Below, piece after piece: positions 15,921-23,316 of a DNA stretch of 64,000 nt. The notes under the pieces are model-generated. The model saw only the letters and a list, made by a program, of their open reading frames with translations. It was not told the DNA's origin and did no database searches. This DNA is from Knoellia sp031844405. GTDB taxonomy: Bacteria > Actinomycetota > Actinomycetes > Actinomycetales > Dermatophilaceae. Location of the stretch: positions 372,001 through 436,000 of the forward strand of contig JAUZVC010000003.1 in NCBI GenBank assembly GCA_031844405.1, written 5' to 3'. A program made the translations under genes and the position numbers. Position 1 is the first letter of the stretch. Every line of letters begins with the position of its first letter.

Positions 15921-16679
15921 TTGTCCGGCCACTCCAAATGGGCGACCACGAAGCACAAGAAGGCCGCCATCGACGCCAAGCGCGGCAAGCTCTTCGCGAA
16001 GCTCATCAAGAACATCGAGGTCGCGGCCCGCACCGGCGGCGGCGACCCGACCGGCAACCCCACGCTCTACGACGCCATCCAGAAGGCGAAGAAGAGCTCG
16101 GTGCCCAACAACAACATCGACAACGCGGTCAAGCGCGGCTCCGGTGCGACTGCCGGCGGCGCCGACTGGGAGACGATCACCTACGAGGGCTACGCGCCCG
16201 GCGGTGTCGCCATCCTCATCGAGTGCCTCACCGACAACCGCAACCGCGCCGCCGCCGAGGTCCGCACCGCGCTCACCCGCAACGGCGGCCAGCTCGGTGA
16301 CCCGGGCTCGGTGGCCTACGTCTTCGACCGCAAGGGCGTCGTCGTCGTGCCCAAGGGCGACAAGACCGAGGACGACATCCTCGAGGTCGTCCTCGAGGCC
16401 GGCGCCGACGAGGTCAACGACCTCGGCGAGTCCTTCGAGATCATCTCCGAGGCGACCGACTTCGTCGCGGTCCGCAAGGCGGTCCAGGACGCCGGCATCG
16501 ACTACGACTCGGCCGAGGCCTCGTGGGTGCCCAACCTCCAGGTCCCGCTCGACCTCGAGGGCGCGAAGAAGATGATCCGCGTCATCGAGGCGCTCGAGGA
16601 CTCCGACGACGTCCAGGACGTCTTCGCCAACGGCGACATCCCCGACGACGTCCTCGCCCAGCTCGACGCCGAGGACTGA
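15921..16679 (+). CDS. yebC: YebC/PmpR-family protein (translation/transcription factor)
   Basis: Conserved cytoplasmic protein of the YebC family, members of which have been linked to transcription control and to relief of ribosome stalling at proline runs. The N-terminus SGHSKWATTKHKKAAIDAKRG (seen in part) is the family signature, and 252 residues is the usual length. I chose TTG 15921 because it places that signature at residue 2 and is preceded by GAGGAG; an upstream in-frame start at 15900 would add seven atypical residues. It sits just before ruvCAB, a common actinobacterial order. Confidence 0.94.
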   Translation: MSGHSKWATTKHKKAAIDAKRGKLFAKLIKNIEVAARTGGGDPTGNPTLYDAIQKAKKSSVPNNNIDNAVKRGSGATAGGADWETITYEGYAPGGVAILIECLTDNRNRAAAEVRTALTRNGGQLGDPGSVAYVFDRKGVVVVPKGDKTEDDILEVVLEAGADEVNDLGESFEIISEATDFVAVRKAVQDAGIDYDSAEASWVPNLQVPLDLEGAKKMIRVIEALEDSDDVQDVFANGDIPDDVLAQLDAED

Positions 16680-16729
16680 GCGACCGCGTGTTGCTGCGCG
16701 CCGCCTTCCCACACGCTGTGTAGCGTGGC

Positions 16730-16747
16730 ACCGAACACCTGTTCGGT
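16730..16747. promoter_or_regulatory. LexA-type SOS box upstream of ruvC
   Basis: ACCGAACACCTGTTCGGT is a perfect 8+2+8 palindrome containing CGAAC-N4-GTTCG, the core recognised by Gram-positive and mycobacterial LexA. It follows a TAGCGT -10 box (16721-16726) at about the transcription start, so bound repressor would block initiation. ruvCAB is a known SOS target in actinobacteria. Confidence 0.85.
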
Positions 16748-16767
16748 TCTCTCGGAAGGCGGCGCGC

Positions 16768-17280
16768 GTGCGCGTTCTCGGCATGGATCCCGGCCTCACC
16801 CGGTGCGGTCTCGGGGTCGTCGACGGCCGCGCCGGGCGGGCGTCGATGGTCGCCGTCGGCGTGGTCCGCACCCCTTCCGGCGCCGAGCCGTCGCAGCGCC
16901 TCATGTTCCTCGAGCGTGAGCTCGAGGGCTGGCTCGACCGCTTCGAGCCCGACGTGCTCGCGGTCGAGCGGGTCTTCGCCGACACCAACGTCACCCAGGT
17001 CATGAACACCGCCCACGCCACCGCCATCGCCCTGCTCACCGCAGGCAAGCGCGACATCCCCGTCGTCTTCCACACCCCGACCGAGGTCAAGGCCTCGGTC
17101 ACCGGCTCCGGCCGCGCCGACAAGGCGCAGGTGACGACGATGGTGACCCGGATCCTCAAGCTCGCCGCGCCCCCGCGCCCGGCCGACGCCGCCGACGCGC
17201 TGGCCCTCGCGATCTGCCACCTGTGGCGTGGCGCCGCGACCGCGCGCCTCGACGCCCTCGCCAAGGCGGGCGCCCGATGA
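16768..17280 (+). CDS. ruvC: Holliday junction resolvase RuvC
   Basis: Endonuclease that cuts Holliday junctions during recombinational repair. Acidic active-site residues are visible in GMDPGLTRCG (Asp7), LAVERVFADTN, and the C-terminal DAADALALAICH block. Length (170 residues) is typical. GTG 16768 follows GAAGG and keeps the family start MRVLGMDPG. The stop overlaps ruvA by four bases. An SOS box lies 20 bases before the start, so damage-inducible expression with ruvA and ruvB is expected. Confidence 0.97.
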   Translation: MRVLGMDPGLTRCGLGVVDGRAGRASMVAVGVVRTPSGAEPSQRLMFLERELEGWLDRFEPDVLAVERVFADTNVTQVMNTAHATAIALLTAGKRDIPVVFHTPTEVKASVTGSGRADKAQVTTMVTRILKLAAPPRPADAADALALAICHLWRGAATARLDALAKAGAR

Positions 17281-17882
17281 TCTCGTCGCTCTCCGGTCGC
17301 GTGGGCCACGTCGGCCTCGACCGCCTCGTCGTCGAGGTCGGGGGAGTGGGCATGCTGGTCCACACCACCCCACGCACGGCCGCCGACCTCCGCACCGGCT
17401 CCGAGGTCACCGTCTCGACGACGCTCGTGGTCCGCGAGGACTCGCTCACCCTCTTCGGCTTCGGGTCGGCGGGGGAGCGCGACATGTTCGAGACCGTCCA
17501 GACCGTCTCCGGCGTCGGCCCGCGGCTCGCCCTCGCGATGCTCTCGGTCCTCACACCCGACGAGGTCCGCGCGGCCCTGACGACCGGTGACGTCGCGGCC
17601 CTGACCAAGATCCCCGGCGTGGGCAAGAAGAGCGCCGAGCGCCTCGTCCTCGAGCTCAAGGACAAGGTCGGTATGCCGTCCGCCCCCGCGGGCGGTGACG
17701 TCACCGCCGCGGCCGCGCCCTCCGGCGACGCCCGCCGCGACCAGGTCGCCGAGGCCCTCGTCGGTCTCGGCTGGTCCTCGAAGCAGGCCACCGACGCGGT
17801 GTCGACCGTGTCGTCGTCGGCCGACCCCGACGCCTCCGTCGCGGCGCTGCTGCGCATGGCGCTGCGGGAGCTCGGGCGATGA
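17277..17882 (+). CDS. ruvA: Holliday junction branch migration protein RuvA
   Basis: DNA-binding subunit that tetramerises on four-way junctions and loads RuvB. Visible parts are the N-terminal OB fold (MISSLSGRVGHVG), two helix-hairpin-helix motifs (QTVSGVGPRLALA and TKIPGVGKKSAERL) and the flexible linker followed by the RuvB-binding C-terminal domain (EALVGLGWSSKQA). The start is ATG 17277 (ATGA overlap with ruvC); upstream in-frame starts fall inside ruvC. Its stop overlaps the ruvB start. Confidence 0.97.
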   Translation: MISSLSGRVGHVGLDRLVVEVGGVGMLVHTTPRTAADLRTGSEVTVSTTLVVREDSLTLFGFGSAGERDMFETVQTVSGVGPRLALAMLSVLTPDEVRAALTTGDVAALTKIPGVGKKSAERLVLELKDKVGMPSAPAGGDVTAAAAPSGDARRDQVAEALVGLGWSSKQATDAVSTVSSSADPDASVAALLRMALRELGR

Positions 17883-19075
17883 GCGGGCCGGTGATACGAC
17901 GCACCGCGACGAGCGAGGACGACCTGGGCGGCTCGACGCGTGGCTTCCGCTCCGACATCGTCGAGGCCGACGGCAGCGACGACGGCGCATGGCGCGCCGA
18001 CGACGGGTCGCTCGACGCGACCGCCCGGATCGTCGACGCCGGAGCCGACTCCGACGACGAGCGCGTCGTCGAGGCGGCCCTGCGACCCAAGCGGCTGGCC
18101 GAGTTCCCGGGGCAGACGCGGGTGCGGGACCAGCTCTCGCTCGTCCTCGAGGCGGCCCGGCGCCGGGGGAGCGTGCCCGACCACATCCTCCTGTCCGGTC
18201 CTCCCGGCCTCGGCAAGACGACGCTCGCGCTCATCGTCGCCGCCGAGCTCGAGCGCCCGATCCGGATCACGTCCGGGCCGGCGATCCAGCACGCCGGTGA
18301 CCTCGCCGCCGTCCTGTCCTCGCTCGACGAGGGGGAGGTGCTCTTTCTCGACGAGATCCACCGCATGTCGCGCTCGGCCGAGGAGATGCTCTACCTCGCG
18401 ATGGAGGACTTCCGCGTCGACGTCATCGTCGGCAAGGGCCCGGGAGCGACGGCGATCCCTCTCGAGCTGCCGCCGTTCACCGTCGTCGGGGCGACGACGC
18501 GGTCGGGATTGCTGCCCGCGCCGCTGCGCGACCGGTTCGGCTTCACCGGACACCTCGACTACTACGACGCCGCCGACCTCACGACGATCCTGCGCCGATC
18601 CGCCGGGCTGCTCGACGTCGACGCCGACGAGTCCGGCATCTCCGAGATCGCCGGCCGGTCCCGTGGCACACCACGCATCGCCAACCGGCTCCTGCGCCGC
18701 GTGCGCGACTGGGCCCAGGTCCACGGGTCCGGACACGTCGACCTCGAGGCGGCCCACGAGGCGCTCAGCCTCTTCGACGTCGACGACGCGGGCCTCGACC
18801 GCCTCGACCGCGCCGTGCTCGACGCGCTGTGCCGCCGTTTCGGTGGCGGTCCCGTGGGGCTGTCCACCCTCGCCATCGCCGTGGGCGAGGAGTCCGACAC
18901 CGTCGAGACCGTCGCCGAGCCCTACCTCGTGCGCGAGGGGTTCATGGTGCGCACTCCCCGCGGCCGCGCGGCCTCACCGAAGGCGTGGACGCACCTCGGG
19001 CTCACCCCACCACGCGACGTCGCGACCCAGGACGTCCTGCCGCTGGCCGACGGCCCGGGCCGCCTCGGCGGCTGA
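17879..19075 (+). CDS. ruvB: Holliday junction ATP-dependent helicase RuvB, extended N-terminus
   Basis: AAA+ motor for branch migration. Walker A GPPGLGKTT, Walker B FLDEIHRM, sensor-1 region GATTRSGLL, and the C-terminal winged helix (RTPRGRAASPKAW) are all present. At 398 residues it is about 50 longer than usual: an acidic N-terminal stretch precedes the conserved ALRPKRLAEFPGQ start of the core. ATG 17879 is the start overlapping ruvA (GATGA), so the extension is likely translated. It is the last gene of the ruvCAB operon. Confidence 0.96.
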   Translation: MSGPVIRRTATSEDDLGGSTRGFRSDIVEADGSDDGAWRADDGSLDATARIVDAGADSDDERVVEAALRPKRLAEFPGQTRVRDQLSLVLEAARRRGSVPDHILLSGPPGLGKTTLALIVAAELERPIRITSGPAIQHAGDLAAVLSSLDEGEVLFLDEIHRMSRSAEEMLYLAMEDFRVDVIVGKGPGATAIPLELPPFTVVGATTRSGLLPAPLRDRFGFTGHLDYYDAADLTTILRRSAGLLDVDADESGISEIAGRSRGTPRIANRLLRRVRDWAQVHGSGHVDLEAAHEALSLFDVDDAGLDRLDRAVLDALCRRFGGGPVGLSTLAIAVGEESDTVETVAEPYLVREGFMVRTPRGRAASPKAWTHLGLTPPRDVATQDVLPLADGPGRLGG

Positions 19076-19125
19076 ACGCAGGGCAGGCGGACAGCAGGCG
19101 GACGGCACGGCGACCGTGGGCGGAC

Positions 19126-19296
19126 GGCATACGAGGTTGCGGTTCGGACACGACCTGGGGAGGGCACTCGACCGGGGAGTGGCGCGTTGGCGAGAGTGAC
19201 CACGTCACCTATGCTGGCTCGACGGCCCGGCGTCGACCGGGCCGCTGACGCGCCCGGCCCCATGCGGGTGCGCACACCCCACTCGAAGGACTTCTC
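19126..19296 (+). promoter_or_regulatory. promoter and leader of yajC-secD
   Basis: The 221-base ruvB-yajC gap has no gene. It contains one ACGGCATAC motif (ending 19132), a promoter-like TTGGCG (19187-19192), N17, TATGCT (19210-19215), a GTGAC-CAC-GTCAC dyad (19196-19208) inside the spacer that could be an operator, and a leader hairpin GGCCCGG/CCGGGCC (19224-19230, 19237-19243). A GAAGGA site precedes yajC. Confidence 0.6.
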
Positions 19297-19623
19297 ATGA
19301 ACTCCGGTGCCGGCCTCGGCAACCTGCTCGTGCTCGCCCTGCCCCTGTTGCTGCTGGCGTTCCTCATGTTCACCCAGCGCAAGCGGGGTCGTGAGGTCCA
19401 GGCCTTCCAGTCGGGCCTCGGCGTCGGCGACGCGATCGTCCTCACCTCGGGCCTCTACGGCACGGTCGTCGCGCTCGACGACACGGTCGCGACCCTCGAG
19501 ATCGCCCCGGGCGTGCAGGTGCGCGTCGACCGCCGCGCCGTCGGCATGATGCAGCCGGGCGCCGAGCGGCCCGCCGGCACCGACGACGGCCCGCGCCCCG
19601 ACCCGACCCCCGAGGTGGGCTGA
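19297..19623 (+). CDS. yajC: preprotein translocase subunit YajC
   Basis: Small accessory membrane subunit of the Sec translocon that associates with SecDF. It has one N-terminal membrane segment (LLVLALPLLLLAFLMF), the basic QRKRGREVQ stretch and a conserved domain with VGDAIVLTSGLYGTV. The last 25 residues are Pro/Asp-rich. Length (108) is normal. It is immediately followed by secD, the standard actinobacterial order. Confidence 0.92.
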   Translation: MNSGAGLGNLLVLALPLLLLAFLMFTQRKRGREVQAFQSGLGVGDAIVLTSGLYGTVVALDDTVATLEIAPGVQVRVDRRAVGMMQPGAERPAGTDDGPRPDPTPEVG

Positions 19624-19624
19624 C

Positions 19625-21448
19625 ATGGCACGGATGAGCCACGCGACCTTCGCGCGCCGCGCCCTCGCCGGCATGGCGGTCCTCACGATCGCCCTCATGG
19701 GCCTGCTCTTCGGGGCAAACCAGTTCAGCAACGGGTCCTATGCCCCCAAGCTCGGCCTCGACCTCGAGGGCGGGACGCAGATCATCCTCCAGCCGCGGCT
19801 CACCGGCGACAAGACGGTGTCCTCGGAGCAGATCGCCCAGGCGCGCGACATCATCGTCCAGCGCGTCGACGCCGGCGGTGTGGCCGGCGCCGAGGTGACG
19901 ACCCAGGGCGGCCGCAACATCGTCGTGTCGATGCCCGGCACCCCCGACAAGAGCACCGAGGACGCGATCCGTCGCTCCAGCCAGCTCCAGTTCCGCCCGG
20001 TGCTCGCGATCGCCGCGGGCTCGCCCCAGCCGGAGCCCTCGGCCTCGCCGAGCGGCTCGGCCAGCCCGAGCCCGAGCGGCTCCGCGGTTCCGGTGCCCAG
20101 CGCGTCGCCATCGCCCAGCGCCCCCGTCGCCAGCCCGGCGCCGTCGTCGACCAACAACTCCGCGGTGCCCGGCGCCTTCGCGGCCGAGCCCAGCCCGTCG
20201 GCCTCGCCCTCCGGGTCGGCCCCGGCCAGCCCTTCGCCGAGTCCCAGCGCCTCGCCGAGCCCGAGCGCGTCCGGTGGCGCCGCCGGCGCCAAGGACCCGC
20301 TGAGCCTCGACCAGATCACGCCCGAGCTCACCGCGGCCTTCACCGCGCTCGACTGCTCGAAGGACGGCGCGCTCGACGACCTCGTCGACGACGACACCAA
20401 GCCGCTCGTCACCTGTGACGCGGACGGCACCGCCAAGTACATCCTCGGCCCGGTCGTGGTCTCCGGCGACAAGATCTCCGACGCCAGCGCCGGCTACCAG
20501 GTCGGCCAGAACGGCCAGCAGACCAGCGTCGTCGAGATCCAGCTCAGCCTCAACGGCGAGGGCGCCAAGCAGTACGCCGACATCTCCCGCAAGATGGTGC
20601 CGCTCCAGCAGCCGCAGAACCAGCTCGCGGCCACCCTCGACTCCCGCGTCATCGTCGCCCCCAGCTTCAACGAGGCGATCCCCAACGGCAAGGCGAGCAT
20701 CACCGGCGGCTTCGGCATCGAGGAGGCCCGCGACCTCGCCCAGCAGCTCAAGTTCGGCGCCCTGCCGATCTCCTTCGACCTGCAGACCCGTGAGCAGATC
20801 AGCCCCACCCTCGGCAGCGAGCAGCTCCGCTACGGCTTCTACGCCGGCCTCGTCGGCCTGCTCCTCGTGACGATCTACTCGCTGCTCCAGTACCGCGTGC
20901 TCGGCTTCGTCACGATCGCCTCGATCCTCGCGGCGGGTGTCCTCACCTACCTCGCGATCACGATCCTCGGCTGGTCGCACAACTACCGCCTCGACATGGC
21001 CGGCGTCACCGGCCTCATCGTCGCCATCGGCTTCACCGCGGACTCGTTCATCGTCTACTTCGAGCGCATCCGCGACGAGCTGCGCGAGGGACGCTCGCTC
21101 GAGAGCGCCGTCGCCACCGGTTGGGACCGCGCCAAGCGCACGATCCTCATCGCCGACGGTGTCAACTTCCTCGCGGCGATCGTCCTCTACGTCCTCGCGA
21201 GCTCGAGCGTGCGCGGCTTCGCGTTCACCCTCGGCCTCACGACCCTGCTCGACCTCCTCATCGTCTTCCTCTTCACGCACCCGCTCGTCACCCTGCTCGC
21301 CCGCCGGAAGTTCTTCCGCGGCGGACACCCGATGTCGGGTCTCGACCCGGACAAGCTCGGCGCCGTGAAGAAGACCTCGTATGCCGGCCGTGGCCGGTTC
21401 ACGACGAACCCGCCCCGCGTCGCGGCGCACGAAGGGAGCCGGTCGTGA
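19625..21448 (+). CDS. secD: protein translocase subunit SecD with Pro/Ser-rich insert
   Basis: RND-like membrane protein that uses the proton gradient to complete protein export with SecF. After TM1 it shows LGLDLEGGTQIILQP; the C-terminal half has five membrane segments with GVTGLIVAIGFTADSFIVYFERI, the SecD TM4 signature. Between these lies a low-complexity segment of about 90 residues rich in PSASPS repeats (about residues 138-220) within the exported P1 domain. Such linkers occur in actinobacterial SecD. ATG 19625 follows the yajC stop by one base. Confidence 0.95.
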   Translation: MARMSHATFARRALAGMAVLTIALMGLLFGANQFSNGSYAPKLGLDLEGGTQIILQPRLTGDKTVSSEQIAQARDIIVQRVDAGGVAGAEVTTQGGRNIVVSMPGTPDKSTEDAIRRSSQLQFRPVLAIAAGSPQPEPSASPSGSASPSPSGSAVPVPSASPSPSAPVASPAPSSTNNSAVPGAFAAEPSPSASPSGSAPASPSPSPSASPSPSASGGAAGAKDPLSLDQITPELTAAFTALDCSKDGALDDLVDDDTKPLVTCDADGTAKYILGPVVVSGDKISDASAGYQVGQNGQQTSVVEIQLSLNGEGAKQYADISRKMVPLQQPQNQLAATLDSRVIVAPSFNEAIPNGKASITGGFGIEEARDLAQQLKFGALPISFDLQTREQISPTLGSEQLRYGFYAGLVGLLLVTIYSLLQYRVLGFVTIASILAAGVLTYLAITILGWSHNYRLDMAGVTGLIVAIGFTADSFIVYFERIRDELREGRSLESAVATGWDRAKRTILIADGVNFLAAIVLYVLASSSVRGFAFTLGLTTLLDLLIVFLFTHPLVTLLARRKFFRGGHPMSGLDPDKLGAVKKTSYAGRGRFTTNPPRVAAHEGSRS

Positions 21449-21468
21449 TCATCACCCCACGAAGTTCG

Positions 21469-21518
21469 CCCACGCAGAACGTGGGACCCGCGCTCCTGCG
21501 GCCCATGCAGAGCATGGG
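21469..21518. repeat. two tandem palindromes between secD and secF
   Basis: CCCACGCAGAACGTGGG (21469-21485) and CCCATGCAGAGCATGGG (21502-21518) are each perfect 6-bp-stem hairpins with CAGAR loops, 33 bases apart, each followed by ACCCGC. The stems differ by a compensating C-G to T-A change. They precede a TACTTT box (21531-21536) 12 bases before secF. They could be operators on one DNA face or RNA hairpins. Confidence 0.8.
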
Positions 21519-21548
21519 ACCCGCCTCCGATACTTTGCGAGGACCCCG

Positions 21549-22742
21549 ATGATCAACTTCTCCGACCTCGGCAACGACCTCTACACCGGCAAGAAGTCGA
21601 TCCCGGTCGTCCCCAAGAGGCGGTCGTTCTACATCGCCTCGCTCGTCCTCATGGCGATCGCGGTCGCGGGCCTGGGCATCAACAAGCTCAACCTCGGCCT
21701 CGAGTTCAGCGGTGGCTCCGAGTTCCGCGTCACGAGCACCTCGGTGCCCGCCGACTACGAGTCGATGGCGCGCGAGGCCCTCGGCGCGGCCGACGACTCC
21801 CAGGGCGTGCGCGTCTCGAAGCTGGGTACCGGCACCGTCAGGGTCCAGACCGAGCGGCTCGACGACGCCGAGAGCGCCGAGGTGCGCACCCAGCTCGCCG
21901 AGACGTTCTCCGTCGGCGAGGACAAGGTCAGCGCGACGTTCATCGGCCCCTCGTGGGGTGACTCGGTCACCAAGCAGGCGCTGCGCGCGCTCATCATCTT
22001 CCTCCTGCTCGTCGCGGCGGTCCTCGCCGTCTACTTCCGCAACTGGAAGATGGCGGCGGCGGCGCTCATCGCGCTCGTGCACGACCTCGTCATCACCGTC
22101 GGCATCTACTCGTTCAGCAAGTTCGAGGTCTCGCCCGCGACGATGATCGGCTTCCTCACCGTCCTCGGCTACTCGATCTACGACACCGTCGTCGTCTTCG
22201 ACAAGGTGCGCGAGAACACCAACGAGGCGTTCGCCAACGGGCGCATGACGTTCGCCAAGGCGGCCAACCTCGCCGTCAACCAGACGCTCGTCCGGTCGAT
22301 CAACACGACCGCCATCGGTGTCCTGCCGATCCTCGCGGTCCTCGTCGTCGGCGCGCTCTTCCTCGGCCCGGGTACGTTGCTCGACCTCGCGCTCGTCCTC
22401 TTCATCGGCATCCTCGTCGGCGCCTACTCGTCGATCTTCCTCGCGACCCCGCTCCTCGTGAGCCTGCGCCGCAAGGACGCCGCCGTCGTCGAGCTCGACA
22501 AGCGCGCCGCTCGCTCGGAGGCCAAGCGCGTCAGGGAGCGCGCCGCGACACCGGTCGGCGCCGGCGCGACGCAGGGCGGGGGGATCGCCGTCGCGGAGGC
22601 CGACGGCCACGGTGCCACCGACTCGATCCCGAGGGCGAGCGACGAGGAGTCGGCGACGATCACCGGCCGCCAGGTGCACAAGTACGCTCAGTCGGGTCCG
22701 CGCAACCAGCCCAGGCGCGCACCCAAGTCGCGTCGCAAGTGA
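21549..22742 (+). CDS. secF: protein translocase subunit SecF
   Basis: Partner of SecD in the export motor. It shows TM1, the FSGGSEF block, and the C-terminal transmembrane region with GYSIYDTVVVFDKVREN, the SecF signature, and VNQTLVRSINTT. ATG 21549 starts the family-like MINFSDLGNDLYTGK; the frame is open upstream to 21381, but that part reads through the intergenic palindromes and is not conserved in kind. The last ~70 residues are hydrophilic. The 100-base gap from secD is unusually long for this pair. Confidence 0.95.
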   Translation: MINFSDLGNDLYTGKKSIPVVPKRRSFYIASLVLMAIAVAGLGINKLNLGLEFSGGSEFRVTSTSVPADYESMAREALGAADDSQGVRVSKLGTGTVRVQTERLDDAESAEVRTQLAETFSVGEDKVSATFIGPSWGDSVTKQALRALIIFLLLVAAVLAVYFRNWKMAAAALIALVHDLVITVGIYSFSKFEVSPATMIGFLTVLGYSIYDTVVVFDKVRENTNEAFANGRMTFAKAANLAVNQTLVRSINTTAIGVLPILAVLVVGALFLGPGTLLDLALVLFIGILVGAYSSIFLATPLLVSLRRKDAAVVELDKRAARSEAKRVRERAATPVGAGATQGGGIAVAEADGHGATDSIPRASDEESATITGRQVHKYAQSGPRNQPRRAPKSRRK

Positions 22743-22746
22743 CCCC

Positions 22747-23307
22747 ATGACCGACCCGGGCGCGATCAGCGACCTCGTCGAGAGCCGGCTGCGGGACGTC
22801 GCCGACTTCCCGAAGCCGGGGGTCGTCTTCAAGGACATCACCCCGCTCCTCGGTGACCCCGAGGCGTTCGGCGAGGTGGTCCGCGCGCTGGCGGCACGGC
22901 ATACGGCTTCGGGCGCACGTCTTGACTCGGTGGCGGGCGTCGAGGCGCGCGGGTTCATCATCGGAGCCGCGCTGGCCCACGAGCTCGGCGTCGGGTTCGT
23001 GCCCGTGCGCAAGGCCGGCAAGCTGCCGGGCGAGACCGTGCAGCGCACCTACGACCTCGAGTACGGCTCGGCGACGATCGAGGTGCACGCCGACGCCGTC
23101 GAGCCGGGGGAGCGGGTGCTGCTCGTGGACGACGTCCTCGCCACCGGCGGCACCGCCATCGCCGCCTGGGACCTTCTCGACGACTGCGGTGCGGAGGTCG
23201 TCGAGTTCGCGACGGTCGTCGAGCTGGCCTTCCTCGGCGGGCGCGAGGCGATGGGCGCGCGCCCGGTGCACTCCCTGCATGTCGTGGGCGGCGACGGGGA
23301 CGCCTAG
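22747..23307 (+). CDS. apt: adenine phosphoribosyltransferase
   Basis: Salvages adenine to AMP with PRPP. The PRPP loop VLLVDDVLATGGTA and the EARGFIIGAALA and DFPKPGVVFKDITPL blocks are typical. ATG 22747 lies four bases after secF, and 186 residues is the usual size; the longer upstream frame is inside secF. The order secD-secF-apt-rel is conserved in actinobacteria. Its TAG stop (23305-23307) is also part of the likely -10 box (TAGACT) of rel. Confidence 0.96.
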   Translation: MTDPGAISDLVESRLRDVADFPKPGVVFKDITPLLGDPEAFGEVVRALAARHTASGARLDSVAGVEARGFIIGAALAHELGVGFVPVRKAGKLPGETVQRTYDLEYGSATIEVHADAVEPGERVLLVDDVLATGGTAIAAWDLLDDCGAEVVEFATVVELAFLGGREAMGARPVHSLHVVGGDGDA

Positions 23308-23316
23308 ACTCCGTTC

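Noticed and set aside
19442..21430. 662-residue open frame antisense to secD
   Set aside because: Same reason: complete overlap with a certain gene and no motif.
21381..21548. secF starting upstream at 21381
   Set aside because: The extra 56 residues read through the secD end and the two palindromes; ATG 21549 gives the family-like start.
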